Assembly (NCBI GenBank): GCA_000474255.1
Contig: BATO01000008.1
Span: 62,001-126,000, forward strand
DNA from: Aquipseudomonas alcaligenes MRY13-0052
GTDB lineage: Bacteria; Pseudomonadota; Gammaproteobacteria; Pseudomonadales; Pseudomonadaceae
Length of the DNA stretch: 64,000 bases
Direction: 5' to 3'
The position numbers were made by a program, and so were the translations under genes. How positions within the stretch are numbered: position 1 is the first letter of the stretch; every line of letters starts with the position of its first letter. This document shows positions 25,305-33,407 of this stretch, piece after piece. The notes beneath the pieces were generated by a model. That model was not told the origin of the DNA and did no database searches. It worked only from the letters and a program-made list of their open reading frames with translations.

Positions 25305-26446
25305 AGCACCACCACTTCGATGTCAGCCTGGGCGAAGCGGGCCCGTTCACGGACGCCGATGACGATGTTGTCCGCCGCCAGGGCGCCGCTGCGGCGGCCG
25401 ATCTTCAGCTGCTCGACCCAGAAGCCCTGTACCGTGTTGATCGGGCTGTAGAGCCGGGAGAGCTGCACGTCCTGGCCGATGCGGAAATCCAGCTGAGCCA
25501 GCTGGGCCTTGATCGCGGCGACGTCGATGGCGGTGAACTCGGCGTCCCGGCGCAGCTGGACGAAAGCCTTGCAGTCGACCATCGCCGGGCGGTCGAAGCG
25601 GATCAGGCGATTGACGCCCTGCCCGTCCACCACGGTGCGCGATTGCTGCCCCATGAGGCCAGTGCCGGCGGGTTTGCGCAGGAAGATCGCCTGGGCGATG
25701 GCCTGCTCCTCGCCGCCATCGACGATGAGGTTGAGGCTGTGGCCCGGCACGCCGTCGGCGTCCGCGGTGGAGCCAGTATTTTCCAGCCCGACCACCTGGC
25801 GCACGTCGGCCAGTTGCAGCAGCGCCGCCACCAGGCCGTCGAGGCTGTTCTGCGCGGGGCGGGAGCGGCTGCGGTAGAAGCGCGCCCGCAGTTCCGGGTC
25901 GGTCTCCTCTTCCGCGCCCACTTCGGCGGCGGCCAGGCTTGTGGCGGTGTCCCAGCCCAGCACCAGCGTCTCGATGGTGAGCGCGCTGTTGGCGGGCAGG
26001 TTGAAGGCACCGAGCAGCTCACTGCGCAGGTCGGCGCGGGCCGAGCCATCGGTGCCGAGGGTGATGTCGGCGACCAGCAGCCAGCGGCCGCGGTTGATGT
26101 CCCGCAGCACGGAGCCGGCGGGAATCAGGGTGCCGGCGCGGCCGGTAAGGGCCACGCCGCGCAAGTAGCTGTAGCGCGCCTGGCGCCGGGTCAGGCCGGC
26201 GTAGGCGACCCGCTGTTCCAGCCAGGCACCGCTGGCGTGGTCCGGGTCCAGGGCGCGGTAGGTGACCTCGCCCAGCTCCTCCAGGTCGGCGCGGATCTGG
26301 GCGATGAGCCCGAGCATCTGGCCGTCCGGGCTGTCGGGGGCAAGGTCGATGTCGTTGCCGTAGATGGCACGGAAACCCTGGTCCAGATCCGCAAGGATGC
26401 TGTCCAGGCGTTCACCGACATAGCCCTTGTTGGTCAGTTGTCCCAT
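25301..26446 (-). CDS. Baseplate J-like protein
   Basis: The 381-residue protein has the Baseplate_J pattern: a helical N-terminus (DSILADLDQGFRAIYGNDIDLAPDSPDGQMLG), LRGVALTGRAGTLIPAGSVLRD, then EEETDPELRARFYRSRSRPAQNS and a C-terminal beta domain. It forms the wedge ring that opens when the sheath contracts. The start at 26446 follows GGAG. A strong terminator hairpin lies only about 20 bases upstream of its start, between it and the gp25-like gene. Confidence 0.9.
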   Translation of the reverse strand: MGQLTNKGYVGERLDSILADLDQGFRAIYGNDIDLAPDSPDGQMLGLIAQIRADLEELGEVTYRALDPDHASGAWLEQRVAYAGLTRRQARYSYLRGVALTGRAGTLIPAGSVLRDINRGRWLLVADITLGTDGSARADLRSELLGAFNLPANSALTIETLVLGWDTATSLAAAEVGAEEETDPELRARFYRSRSRPAQNSLDGLVAALLQLADVRQVVGLENTGSTADADGVPGHSLNLIVDGGEEQAIAQAIFLRKPAGTGLMGQQSRTVVDGQGVNRLIRFDRPAMVDCKAFVQLRRDAEFTAIDVAAIKAQLAQLDFRIGQDVQLSRLYSPINTVQGFWVEQLKIGRRSGALAADNIVIGVRERARFAQADIEVVVL

Positions 26447-26464
26447 GTTGGTTCTCCAAAGAAA

Positions 26465-26487
26465 AAGCCCCACGCGAGGTGGGGCTT
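26465..26487 (-). terminator. Intrinsic terminator between gp25-like and baseplate J genes
   Basis: AAGCCCCAC and GTGGGGCTT form a nine-base stem over a five-base loop, followed by TTTTTC on the minus strand, in the middle of the tail operon. Confidence 0.8.
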
Positions 26488-26511
26488 CGGTATGACGGCG
26501 GTTGCGGCCGT

Positions 26512-26865
26512 TCAGCGCTGCACGCTGGTGCTCAGGCTGGTACCCAGGCTGTCACGCAGGGTCACGCCGATGCTCAGGCGCCTGTCGTCGGGGCTTTCGC
26601 TGATCTGGAAGTCCAGGATCTCGCTCACGCCCTCGGTGGTCAGGATGCAGCGCTTGATGTCGACCTCGATCTGCGCCAGGTCCGCCGGCCGCTCCATGCG
26701 GGGCAGCCACGGCAGGCCGTGTTCCAGGTCGAGGAACCAGTCGCCGCTGAAGGAGCGCAAGCGCGTACATACGCGCTGCGCCACGCACTCACTGCCGTCG
26801 GCGTAGTTGTTGCGGCCCTGGCCAAAGGTCCAGTCGCCGTCCTTGTCTATTCGTCTCACTCTCAT
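26512..26865 (-). CDS. Baseplate wedge protein, gpW/gp25-like
   Basis: The 117-residue protein shows the gp25/lysozyme-like wedge pattern: DWTFGQGRNNYADG, an ERVCTRLRSFSGDWFLDL-like central segment and a DIKRCILTTEGVSEI helix. It should connect the central hub to the J wedge and nucleate the sheath. I prefer the start at 26865, where GAGG is eight bases upstream; 26871 has the same ribosome site only two bases away. It lies between the spike and baseplate J genes, the usual place for gp25. Confidence 0.75.
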   Translation of the reverse strand: MRVRRIDKDGDWTFGQGRNNYADGSECVAQRVCTRLRSFSGDWFLDLEHGLPWLPRMERPADLAQIEVDIKRCILTTEGVSEILDFQISESPDDRRLSIGVTLRDSLGTSLSTSVQR

Positions 26866-26875
26866 TGTCATGTCC

Positions 26876-27517
26876 TCATTGCGGCACGCCGGTGACGCCG
26901 GGGCCGGCCATGACCTGGCCGTGCAGGTGGCGCTCCAGGCTGATGCCGTTGGAGACCACGTCGCCCTTGCCGGTCATGCCGGCCTCGAACACCACCGGGC
27001 ACTTGATCAGCACCTTGGCGCCGTCGAGCGTCAGGGTGCCGCCTTCGTCCAGGCGCACGTAGGCCGAGCCGTCCAGCCGGCGCAGTTCCACCGCGTCGGT
27101 GGCGAAGGCCGGGACGACCTGGGGCAGCGAGCTGATGCCCATGATCGCCACGGCGTCGGACAGGTCGTGCTGGCGATAGTCCAGCGGCTCCGAGGAGCCG
27201 CCCGACTGCCACCAACCGTCGATGCAGCGTTCGTTGAACACCAGCAGGCACTCATCGCCCGGCTTGACCGGGAAGGTCAGCACGAAGCCGCCGCCCCGGG
27301 GAAACTGCACCGGCACGTCCGGCAGCAGCGGCAGGGCCTGGCGCGAGCCATCCATGAGCTGCTGCTCGATCATCGGCTGCACGCTGGCCACCTGGCGCGC
27401 GGCGTCGAAGGCGACGATGCGGCCGGGCAGCGCGGTGTGCAGGCGCTTGAGGCGGGCGTCGATGGTGGAGCGGTTGGCCTTGTCCATCGACGGGGTCTGC
27501 CAGTCGTAGTTACCCAT
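26876..27517 (-). CDS. Membrane-puncturing spike protein, Gp138 family
   Basis: The 213-residue protein has an OB-fold-like N-terminal part (PGRIVAFDAARQVASVQPMI, PVKPGDECLLVFNERCIDGWWQSG), which is the Gp138_N pattern of phage phi92. A Gly/Asp-rich beta-helical tip with TLTLDGAKVLIKCPVVFEAGMTGKGDVV follows. It would form the trimeric needle at the end of the tail tube. This spike type differs from the gpV-like spike of the P2-related R pyocins. It overlaps the hub gene by eight bases and has GGGAGG upstream. Confidence 0.82.
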   Translation of the reverse strand: MGNYDWQTPSMDKANRSTIDARLKRLHTALPGRIVAFDAARQVASVQPMIEQQLMDGSRQALPLLPDVPVQFPRGGGFVLTFPVKPGDECLLVFNERCIDGWWQSGGSSEPLDYRQHDLSDAVAIMGISSLPQVVPAFATDAVELRRLDGSAYVRLDEGGTLTLDGAKVLIKCPVVFEAGMTGKGDVVSNGISLERHLHGQVMAGPGVTGVPQ

Positions 27518-28370
27518 TGCCCTTGCCTCCCTTGTCGGTCTTGGCGGCGTCCTTCTTCTGGAACTCGCCGCCGATCACCGACAGCACGCAGTACCAGTCC
27601 TTTTCCATCACATCGCCCTTGCTGTTGATGGTGACGATCTTGTAGTCGCCGTCGTAGCGCGGCTCGATGGATTTCAGCCGCACCGTGCCGCCAACCCGGG
27701 GGGCCGGGTCGATCAGGCAGGTCAGTTCCAGCCCGCCGCCCTTGATCTCCTTGGGGGCGCCGATCAACCCGGTATCCTGGGACAGGAACACCGCCTGGTC
27801 GTCGAGCACGTAGCCGGCGGGAAGCAGCAGCAGGTCGCCATCCTGGATCGACCAGTCGGCGCCCTGCTCCGCCGCCACTTCGCTCAGCACGTCGCGGCTC
27901 AGGCCGGACAGCACCTTGCCCCGAGGCAGCGGGCGCTGCTTGGGCAGGACGACCTGCCCAGGCGTGGTGCCGGTCATGCTGGCCACCGCGACCTTCACGT
28001 GGTCGTTCGCGGTACTGCCGGCGGCCAGGGTGGTACTCACCCGCGCCTCGCGCATATCCGTGTCACCGGTGTTGCAGGTGAGCACAATGACGTTGTCCAG
28101 CTCCTTGCGCTCCAGCGCCACGGCAGTGATGTCACCGGCGTAGAGCAGGCGCAGCTCGCTGTAGCCGGCCCACAGCCAGACCTTGCGGAAATCGCTGCCG
28201 TAGAGCCATTCGCGGTGCTCGCGGTTGAGGTTCCAGATGCGGATCTCGGCCTTGTTGGGGGTGTTGTCGATGTCCTTGGTGAACTCGAACGTGACCCGCA
28301 GGCTGTCGATCACCAGGCCGTTTTCCTCGCTGCCCAGCACCAGGCGGTATTGCCGGCCGAACTGCCTCAT
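27510..28370 (-). CDS. Baseplate hub protein (gp27-like)
   Basis: The 286-residue protein has the hub pattern seen in Gp138-type tails. An early beta domain contains LRVTFEFTKDIDNTPNKAEIRIWNLNREHREWL; LLYAGDITAVALERKELDN and LDDQAVFLSQDTGLIGAPKEIKGG complete the two tube-like domains. It would attach the spike to the tail tube. It overlaps the upstream small gene by ATGA and ends in a Lys/Gly-rich tail (KTDKGGKGNG). The alternative start at 28706 runs through the neighbour and can be discarded. Confidence 0.75.
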   Translation of the reverse strand: MRQFGRQYRLVLGSEENGLVIDSLRVTFEFTKDIDNTPNKAEIRIWNLNREHREWLYGSDFRKVWLWAGYSELRLLYAGDITAVALERKELDNVIVLTCNTGDTDMREARVSTTLAAGSTANDHVKVAVASMTGTTPGQVVLPKQRPLPRGKVLSGLSRDVLSEVAAEQGADWSIQDGDLLLLPAGYVLDDQAVFLSQDTGLIGAPKEIKGGGLELTCLIDPAPRVGGTVRLKSIEPRYDGDYKIVTINSKGDVMEKDWYCVLSVIGGEFQKKDAAKTDKGGKGNG

Positions 28371-28684
28371 GGCTGCACCTCCGACTTCTCGCCGATGTAG
28401 AGCAGGCAACGGCTGCCCATGTCCTTCCCGCCCATGGGGTCGAGCCCGACGCCACTGAGGTCGTCGAGCCAGAGGAAGAACGGCAGGGTGCTGCGCCACA
28501 GCATCGGCACGCCGACCACCAGGGTCAGGCCCTGGGCCAGCCAGGTGTTGTCGGACTCGTCCAGCAGGTCGAAGGCCCAGTGATCGCCGATGCTGTTGTA
28601 GCGCAGAGTCAGGCGCAGGCGTTGCCCGGCGAAATCGAAGCTCTGCTCCTGCAGCGGTTCGCTGCTGATGGGGATTCGTTTCAT
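28367..28684 (-). CDS. Small baseplate (plug-type) protein
   Basis: The 105-residue protein (QEQSFDFAGQRLRLTLRYNSIGDHWAFDLLD, LTLVVGVPMLW) resembles the small baseplate-plug proteins encoded between the Dit-like and hub genes of contractile phages with DUF3383 sheaths. Both ends overlap neighbours by ATGA, so it is translated as part of the baseplate block. The role is inferred from gene order and size. Confidence 0.65.
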   Translation of the reverse strand: MKRIPISSEPLQEQSFDFAGQRLRLTLRYNSIGDHWAFDLLDESDNTWLAQGLTLVVGVPMLWRSTLPFFLWLDDLSGVGLDPMGGKDMGSRCLLYIGEKSEVQP

Positions 28685-29439
28685 CTGATAACCCCAAATA
28701 CGGCATGCATCAGGCTTTCATTGCGCTTGTCCGCCTTGGGCGTGGTCTTGCCCTGGGGCTTCTTCGCCGCTGCCTGGGTATCGCTGCGACCGGAGCGTTC
28801 GGTACCGGCGGCCGGGGTCACCACGCCATTGATGACGCGGGTTTCCACCACCAGGACCTCACGCAGGGTCAGGTCCAGATCGATGGAGCCGTCGAGTGTC
28901 TGTGTGGCTGCAATGGTGCTGAGCAGCATGTTCTTGTACAGGTAGAAGCCGGTCTGTACCTGCAGCAATTCGCCGGCCTTCTGGGTATCCAGCAGACACT
29001 GATAGATCTGCTGCAGGCGTGACTGGCTGGGCGAGCTGTCGAAGCGCGACAGCGGCTGGGACTCCAGCATCCAAGGCGCCAGGTGACGGGCCTTGGTGCC
29101 GTCCGCCAGGGGCTCCAACCAGCTCTTCAGTTCGCGCTTGGCACGGCTCTCACCCTGCGAAGTGCGGGGTGAGAGCAGGCCAGGCAGGATGTTGTCGAGG
29201 AACCCTCGCCCGCTGCGCACTCCCGGCATGCTGTCGATGGGCAGGTTGGCTAGAGGGTCGTAGTGCTCCACCACGGTGCCCTTGATAATCAGGGAGCGCG
29301 GTTGCACATAGGCGTGGTCGGCGATGTTGGCACCGCTTTCCACTGGGTTCTCGGTGATCTTGAGGTCGGATTTGTGTGTTTCGCTTATCACCGCATCGAG
29401 CCTCAAGGTTCCGATACGGCGGTTGATCAGCATGACCAT
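28681..29439 (-). CDS. Baseplate/distal tail protein (Dit-like)
   Basis: The 252-residue protein follows the tape measure gene. Its N-terminal half contains RIGTLRLDAVISETHKSDLKIT and SLIIKGTVVEHYD, a pattern seen in the distal tail or LysM-like baseplate proteins of DUF3383-type phages. A helical middle and a disordered, Lys/Gly/Thr-rich end (AAKKPQGKTTPKADKRN) follow. It would close the tube at the baseplate. The start at 29439 follows GAGGTG. The exact family cannot be settled by eye. Confidence 0.6.
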   Translation of the reverse strand: MVMLINRRIGTLRLDAVISETHKSDLKITENPVESGANIADHAYVQPRSLIIKGTVVEHYDPLANLPIDSMPGVRSGRGFLDNILPGLLSPRTSQGESRAKRELKSWLEPLADGTKARHLAPWMLESQPLSRFDSSPSQSRLQQIYQCLLDTQKAGELLQVQTGFYLYKNMLLSTIAATQTLDGSIDLDLTLREVLVVETRVINGVVTPAAGTERSGRSDTQAAAKKPQGKTTPKADKRNESLMHAVFGVIR

Positions 29440-29448
29440 TGATTCACC

Positions 29449-30852
29449 TCACTGCCTAATTTCGCTGCTGTTGTTGTGAGTGGTCAGGCGTTGCTGGTTG
29501 CGTGCGACCTGCTCGGCCACTTCGCGGCCGATCTCGCGCGGGTTGTCCCCCGCCACGCTCACGGTCACCGTCTGGCTGTAGCTGTTACTGACCGGCTGAG
29601 CCGGCATCGCCAGGACGCCGACACCCGCCGCAGCCTGGCTCTGAGCGCCCTGCACACCAGCGGACAACTGGCTGGCTCCGTCCACGAGGCCAGGCCCGTT
29701 GGCCATCAGTGCGGACAGGCCGCCCGTGCCAGGCCCCTTCATCGCGCGCCCAGGACCAGGCTGAGGTGTTGCTCCAGCCTCGCCCTCCTCTTCGCCTCCC
29801 AAACCGATGTAGGAAGCGGCTTTGGATATAAAGCCCCCGATGATTTCGAACTGCGCCTTGAGCGCTTCGAACCAGCTGCTGAAGGCTGCCTTGACGCCTT
29901 CGAAGTCGCCGTTTATCGCAGCGAAGAACATCTGGAAGATGGCGACCAGCTGCATGACGCTGGCGCCGATGATGGTGAACAGATCATTGCCGAAGGCCGT
30001 CACGGTCTCGCCGTTTTCCGCCCAGAACGCTGCGAACACCTCCTTGAAGGCGGCCAGCGTTTCATTGATGCCTTCCAGGCCGGTCTTGAACGGCGCCCAG
30101 AACTCACCGAGCGCCGACTGACCACCGTCCAGGTAGGTCATGAAGTCGTCGACGAGCGCGATGAGGCCGATCAGGGCGGCGACTATCCAGGTCACCGGGT
30201 TGGCGGCGAAGGCCAGGATGGTGGCCTGGCCGACCCAGGCCAGAGCGGCGCCGAGCATCATCAGGGTCGCCTCCCAGCCGACGGTGGACTGCACGACGGC
30301 GTCCACCGCGCGGCCAAAGTTGACCAGGGCGTCCAGGCCCTCCCCCACGATCTCCATGGTTCGGGTGAGGCCCGCCGCGATCAGCTCCTTGTTGGCATCG
30401 AGCAGGCTCAGGAAGCCCTCGGCCAGATAACTCAGCTGCGGCGCGATGCCGAGGGCGACACGTACCTTCACCGCCTCCAGCATCTTGTCGAGGCCGTCCA
30501 TGGCCTTCTCGTAGCGCTGGGCTTCGGTGACATCGCTTTCGCTGACCACGCCGAGGGAGTCCTGCCCACTCTTGAGCCCATCCAGGCTCTCCAGGGCAGA
30601 GCCGATATAGCCGGCGATCGTGCTGACGAAGCCGCCGATTCCGGAGGCGACGGAAAGCAGCGAGTCGCTCGCCTTGGCGGCGGTTTCCTGCACCTCGTTG
30701 AGGGTGTCTACATAGCTGTAGAGGTTGGTGATGTTCTGCGTGAGGGAGTTGTCGGTGATGCTCAACTCCTGCTTCACGCTATTGGTGATCCGCGCCAGGC
30801 CGAGCGAAAAGCCGACGCCAATACCGAGTTTGTCGATTTCAATTGCTGCCAT
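29449..30852 (-). CDS. Tail tape measure protein
   Basis: The 467-residue protein has the composition of a tape measure: a long helical N-terminal half with coiled-coil potential, hydrophobic patches (WIVAALIGLIALVDDF, TILAFAANPV) and a Gly/Ala/Pro-rich end. Its small size predicts a short tail, about 70 nm by the usual 1.5 angstrom per residue. The start MAAIEIDKLG at 30852 follows GAGAGG and overlaps the end of the frameshift extension by 14 bases, the typical chaperone-tape measure arrangement. Confidence 0.85.
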   Translation of the reverse strand: MAAIEIDKLGIGVGFSLGLARITNSVKQELSITDNSLTQNITNLYSYVDTLNEVQETAAKASDSLLSVASGIGGFVSTIAGYIGSALESLDGLKSGQDSLGVVSESDVTEAQRYEKAMDGLDKMLEAVKVRVALGIAPQLSYLAEGFLSLLDANKELIAAGLTRTMEIVGEGLDALVNFGRAVDAVVQSTVGWEATLMMLGAALAWVGQATILAFAANPVTWIVAALIGLIALVDDFMTYLDGGQSALGEFWAPFKTGLEGINETLAAFKEVFAAFWAENGETVTAFGNDLFTIIGASVMQLVAIFQMFFAAINGDFEGVKAAFSSWFEALKAQFEIIGGFISKAASYIGLGGEEEGEAGATPQPGPGRAMKGPGTGGLSALMANGPGLVDGASQLSAGVQGAQSQAAAGVGVLAMPAQPVSNSYSQTVTVSVAGDNPREIGREVAEQVARNQQRLTTHNNSSEIRQ

Positions 30853-31410
30853 TGGCCTGCCTCTCATGGGCCTGACGCTGTGCGTCATCCCACTCCGCTA
30901 TCGCGTCGTGGAAGTCGCACAGGTCAGCCAGGGTGTAGAGCGCGCGCAGCTCATGCAGGGTGCAGAGCTGGCGCATGACAGGGGTGAAGAGGAACCAGTC
31001 GGTTACTCCGCCTTGGCCTGCCCCGGCAGAATCGCCGACAGGGCGGGCATGGCGGCGGCGAAAAAATCACCGAACTGGTATTTCACCCCCTCGATCAGCA
31101 ACGGCAGCAGGTGGCCGCGATGCTGGTTGAAGTGCGCGTCGGCACGGTCGGCCAGGCGGAAAGCCGCACCATCCTCCGGCTGCGCATTGATGTGCTGGAG
31201 CACCAGCGTCTCGATCTCCGCCACCACCGGATCGCCCAGGTTGGCGAGGATGGCGCCGATGGCCAGGGACTCACTGCCCTCGCCGCGCTCGATCTTTACG
31301 CCCTGCAGCAGGCGCGCGGCCTTCTTCAGGGCGTTCCAGGCCGGCATGGCATTGGCCGGGCGCATGACGTAGGAGATGCCATCCAGGTTGATGCGATGTT
31401 CGGCGTTCAT
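30839..31410 (-). CDS. Tail assembly chaperone long form, made by predicted -1 frameshift
   Basis: If ribosomes slip one base back at TTTTTTC (31060-31066), the chaperone frame continues through open sequence to 30839 instead of stopping at 31003. The predicted product has 190 residues: 117 in the normal frame and 73 in the new one, ending in a compact helical segment (MRQLCTLHELRALYTLADL). The extension has no start codon with a good ribosome site of its own and overlaps the tape measure start. This is the same layout as lambda G/GT and P2 E/E'. The coding is seen; the slippage is inferred. Confidence 0.65.
31003..31410 (-). CDS. Tail assembly chaperone (short form)
   Basis: The 135-residue protein (NAEHRINLDGISYVMRPANAMPAW, LVLQHINAQPEDGAAFRLADRADAHFNQH) lies between the tube and tape measure genes, where tailed phages encode the chaperone that coats the tape measure during assembly. 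It would not remain in the finished particle. The start at 31410 lies just past the tube gene stop. Codons 115-117 (GAT TTT TTC) hold a perfect slippery heptamer. Confidence 0.8.
   Translation of the reverse strand: MNAEHRINLDGISYVMRPANAMPAWNALKKAARLLQGVKIERGEGSESLAIGAILANLGDPVVAEIETLVLQHINAQPEDGAAFRLADRADAHFNQHRGHLLPLLIEGVKYQFGDFFAAAMPALSAILPGQAKAE
31060..31066 (-). promoter_or_regulatory. Slippery heptamer TTTTTTC for -1 frameshifting
   Basis: Read in the chaperone frame the site is T TTT TTC, which lets both tRNAs re-pair one base back without mismatch. The -1 frame downstream is open for 73 codons. Confidence 0.65.
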
Positions 31411-31412
31411 GT

Positions 31413-31844
31413 TCAGGCGACCCCTTGTTCCAGGCTGACGTTGGCGCGTTCGAAGACGATGACCCACTGGATGTCGTTGGCTTCGCTGCCACGGGTCACT
31501 TCAGGACGCGTGGTGAAGTAGCCCTTGGTGGCGCTGATCAGGTCTTCGTTGAGCAGGTCACGCACCTCCAGGGTCAGCGGCACGAAGGCCTTGAGGTTGC
31601 CGTCCTGCAGGGCGCGCAGGCCATTGAGGTACTTGTTGTCCGCCGAGTGCTGCTTGAGCTTCAGGGTCAGGGTTGCGGAACGGTCGTTGTTGGCGACGAA
31701 GACGCCGCTGCCGTTGCTGCCCATCTTCAGGGTGCCGGCGGCGTTGTTGAAGGCCAGTTTGAGGGCGTCGGCGCCGCTGGCCCAGTCGCGAATCTCGTAG
31801 CCGTTGATCAGGACGGACAGTTGGTTCTGGTCATAGATAGCCAT
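31413..31844 (-). CDS. Tail tube protein (DUF3277-like)
   Basis: The 143-residue protein (MAIYDQNQLSVLINGYEIRDWASGADALKLAFNN, LKLKQHSADNKYLNGLRAL, EANDIQWVIVFERANV) fits the small beta-sandwich tube proteins that follow DUF3383 sheaths. Many copies stack to form the inner tube that is driven through the target envelope. The start at 31844 follows GGAG nine bases upstream. A strong terminator lies directly upstream, between it and the sheath gene. Confidence 0.82.
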   Translation of the reverse strand: MAIYDQNQLSVLINGYEIRDWASGADALKLAFNNAAGTLKMGSNGSGVFVANNDRSATLTLKLKQHSADNKYLNGLRALQDGNLKAFVPLTLEVRDLLNEDLISATKGYFTTRPEVTRGSEANDIQWVIVFERANVSLEQGVA

Positions 31845-31866
31845 GGAAAATCTCCGGAAAAGAAAA

Positions 31867-31884
31867 GGCCCCATCGAAGGGGCC
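31867..31884 (-). terminator. Intrinsic terminator between sheath and tube genes
   Basis: GGCCCC and GGGGCC pair over a six-base loop and are followed by TTTTCTTTT on the minus strand. Such a signal could set the sheath-to-tube ratio or require antitermination. Confidence 0.8.
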
Positions 31885-31906
31885 GAAAAATAGGTTGGCG
31901 ATGGGA

Positions 31907-33406
31907 TCAGCGATCGAAGTTGACCAGCACGTCCACCGAGTGCACGGCGCCGGCCATCTTCAGGGCCACCTGGATCGGCGGCGCCTTGCGCTGCTCACGG
32001 TCGGAGGTGGACAGGTTGTCGACGCTATCGGCCCAGACGTAGAAGCCTTCGTCGAGGCGCTCGCCGCTGACGAGGTTGCCGAAGGGGTCGCCGTTCCATA
32101 CGCCGGGGGCGAAGGCGCCGTTGTTCACGCCTTCGCGGCAGACCTTGCGTACCGAGGCGAGCAGACGGGCGACGCCCGCGTCGGTCAGCGGCACCTTGCC
32201 CGGGGAGCGGTACAGGGTGGCGAAGACTTCCTTCTGCACGGCGTCGACGTACCAGTCGAGGATGTGCACTTCATCGAAGAAGCGACCGCCGATGACGGTG
32301 CCTTCGGCGACCATCGCCGACTCGTCGAAGTAGGTGTAGAAGTTCAGGCCCAGCTTGCGGCACTTGTCGGCCTCGGTGAGGGTCAGGTTGTCCGCGCTGA
32401 TGCCGGGCAGCTGCTTGAACTTCATGGTCAGGGTGGAGTTGTTGGCGGCGAAGTTCACCGACAGCGCACGGGCCAGCCAGCTGTTCACCGCATAGGGGTC
32501 GTTCTTGTCGAAGACCGCGACGGTACGATGGCTTTGGCGATCCACCAGGCGCTTGAAGGGGTTGCTGGCGACGTTCTCCAGGTGGCTCGGGTTCTGGGTG
32601 GTGACACCGAACACCTTCTTGTCGGCGGCCAGCACCCAGGCGGAGGCCTGTTCGATCTCGTCGTCGGTCAGGGACGCGGCGACGGTGGCGGCGTACCAGC
32701 CGGCGTTGACATCCAGCAGCGCAGCGAAGGCCTGCGGCAGGGTCTGCGCGGAAAGCACCAGGGCATCGGCACCGGCGACCTTCTGCGCCATGCCGTTCTC
32801 CAGGCGCAGCAGGCCACCCAGGTAGGTGCCGGTGGCGCCCAGGTCCTGGGCGAAGCCGATGGCCTTGGCGGCGCCAGCGACATCGGCGTCGAGGATGAAG
32901 CGGTTGGCGACGGCGTCATAACGGCAGCTGACGGCCTGGGCGGTCAGCTTGGCGTCGATCAGCGCGGCGATGGCGGCGAAGTCGGCGGCAGCGCTGAAGT
33001 TCAGGCCGCTCACGTCCTGGCGCACGCCATCGACGGTGATGGACAACTGGCCGGCGCTCACTGCCTTCAGTTGCTCCACGTTGGCCAGCAGCGGGGTGCC
33101 GTTGATGGCGGCCTTGACCGCCGGCACGTTGCGGGTCGATTTCAGCCAGCGTGCCACCAGCAGTTGCTTGGGTCGCGGGCTCTGGGCGAAGAAGGCGCGG
33201 GCGGCGATGGCGGTCTGCGAGGAGCTGCCGAAGGCGGCCTCGACTTCGGCCTGGCTGGCGCAGCTGATGTACAGGGTCGAAGCGTCGATGAAGACGTTAC
33301 CGGCCTCGGGGGTGAACAGGGCCAGTTGGCCGAAGTCGCGGTGCGGGGTGGATACCGGCTGCACGTTGAGTTGTACGTTTACGATCTGCGAAAGCGGAAG
33401 GGACAT
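31907..33406 (-). CDS. Contractile tail sheath protein, DUF3383 family
   Basis: The 499-residue protein starts MSLPLSQIVNVQLNVQPVS, the usual start of DUF3383 sheath proteins. It continues with FIDASTLYISCASQAEVEAAFG, WYAATVAASLTDDEIEQASAW and a C-terminal domain ending HSVDVLVNFDR. The sheath polymerises around the tube and contracts on firing. Its presence shows the tail is of the contractile (R-pyocin-like) kind, not the flexible F type. The start follows GGAGAC, two bases after the upstream stop. Confidence 0.88.
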   Translation of the reverse strand: MSLPLSQIVNVQLNVQPVSTPHRDFGQLALFTPEAGNVFIDASTLYISCASQAEVEAAFGSSSQTAIAARAFFAQSPRPKQLLVARWLKSTRNVPAVKAAINGTPLLANVEQLKAVSAGQLSITVDGVRQDVSGLNFSAAADFAAIAALIDAKLTAQAVSCRYDAVANRFILDADVAGAAKAIGFAQDLGATGTYLGGLLRLENGMAQKVAGADALVLSAQTLPQAFAALLDVNAGWYAATVAASLTDDEIEQASAWVLAADKKVFGVTTQNPSHLENVASNPFKRLVDRQSHRTVAVFDKNDPYAVNSWLARALSVNFAANNSTLTMKFKQLPGISADNLTLTEADKCRKLGLNFYTYFDESAMVAEGTVIGGRFFDEVHILDWYVDAVQKEVFATLYRSPGKVPLTDAGVARLLASVRKVCREGVNNGAFAPGVWNGDPFGNLVSGERLDEGFYVWADSVDNLSTSDREQRKAPPIQVALKMAGAVHSVDVLVNFDR

Positions 33407-33407
33407 A

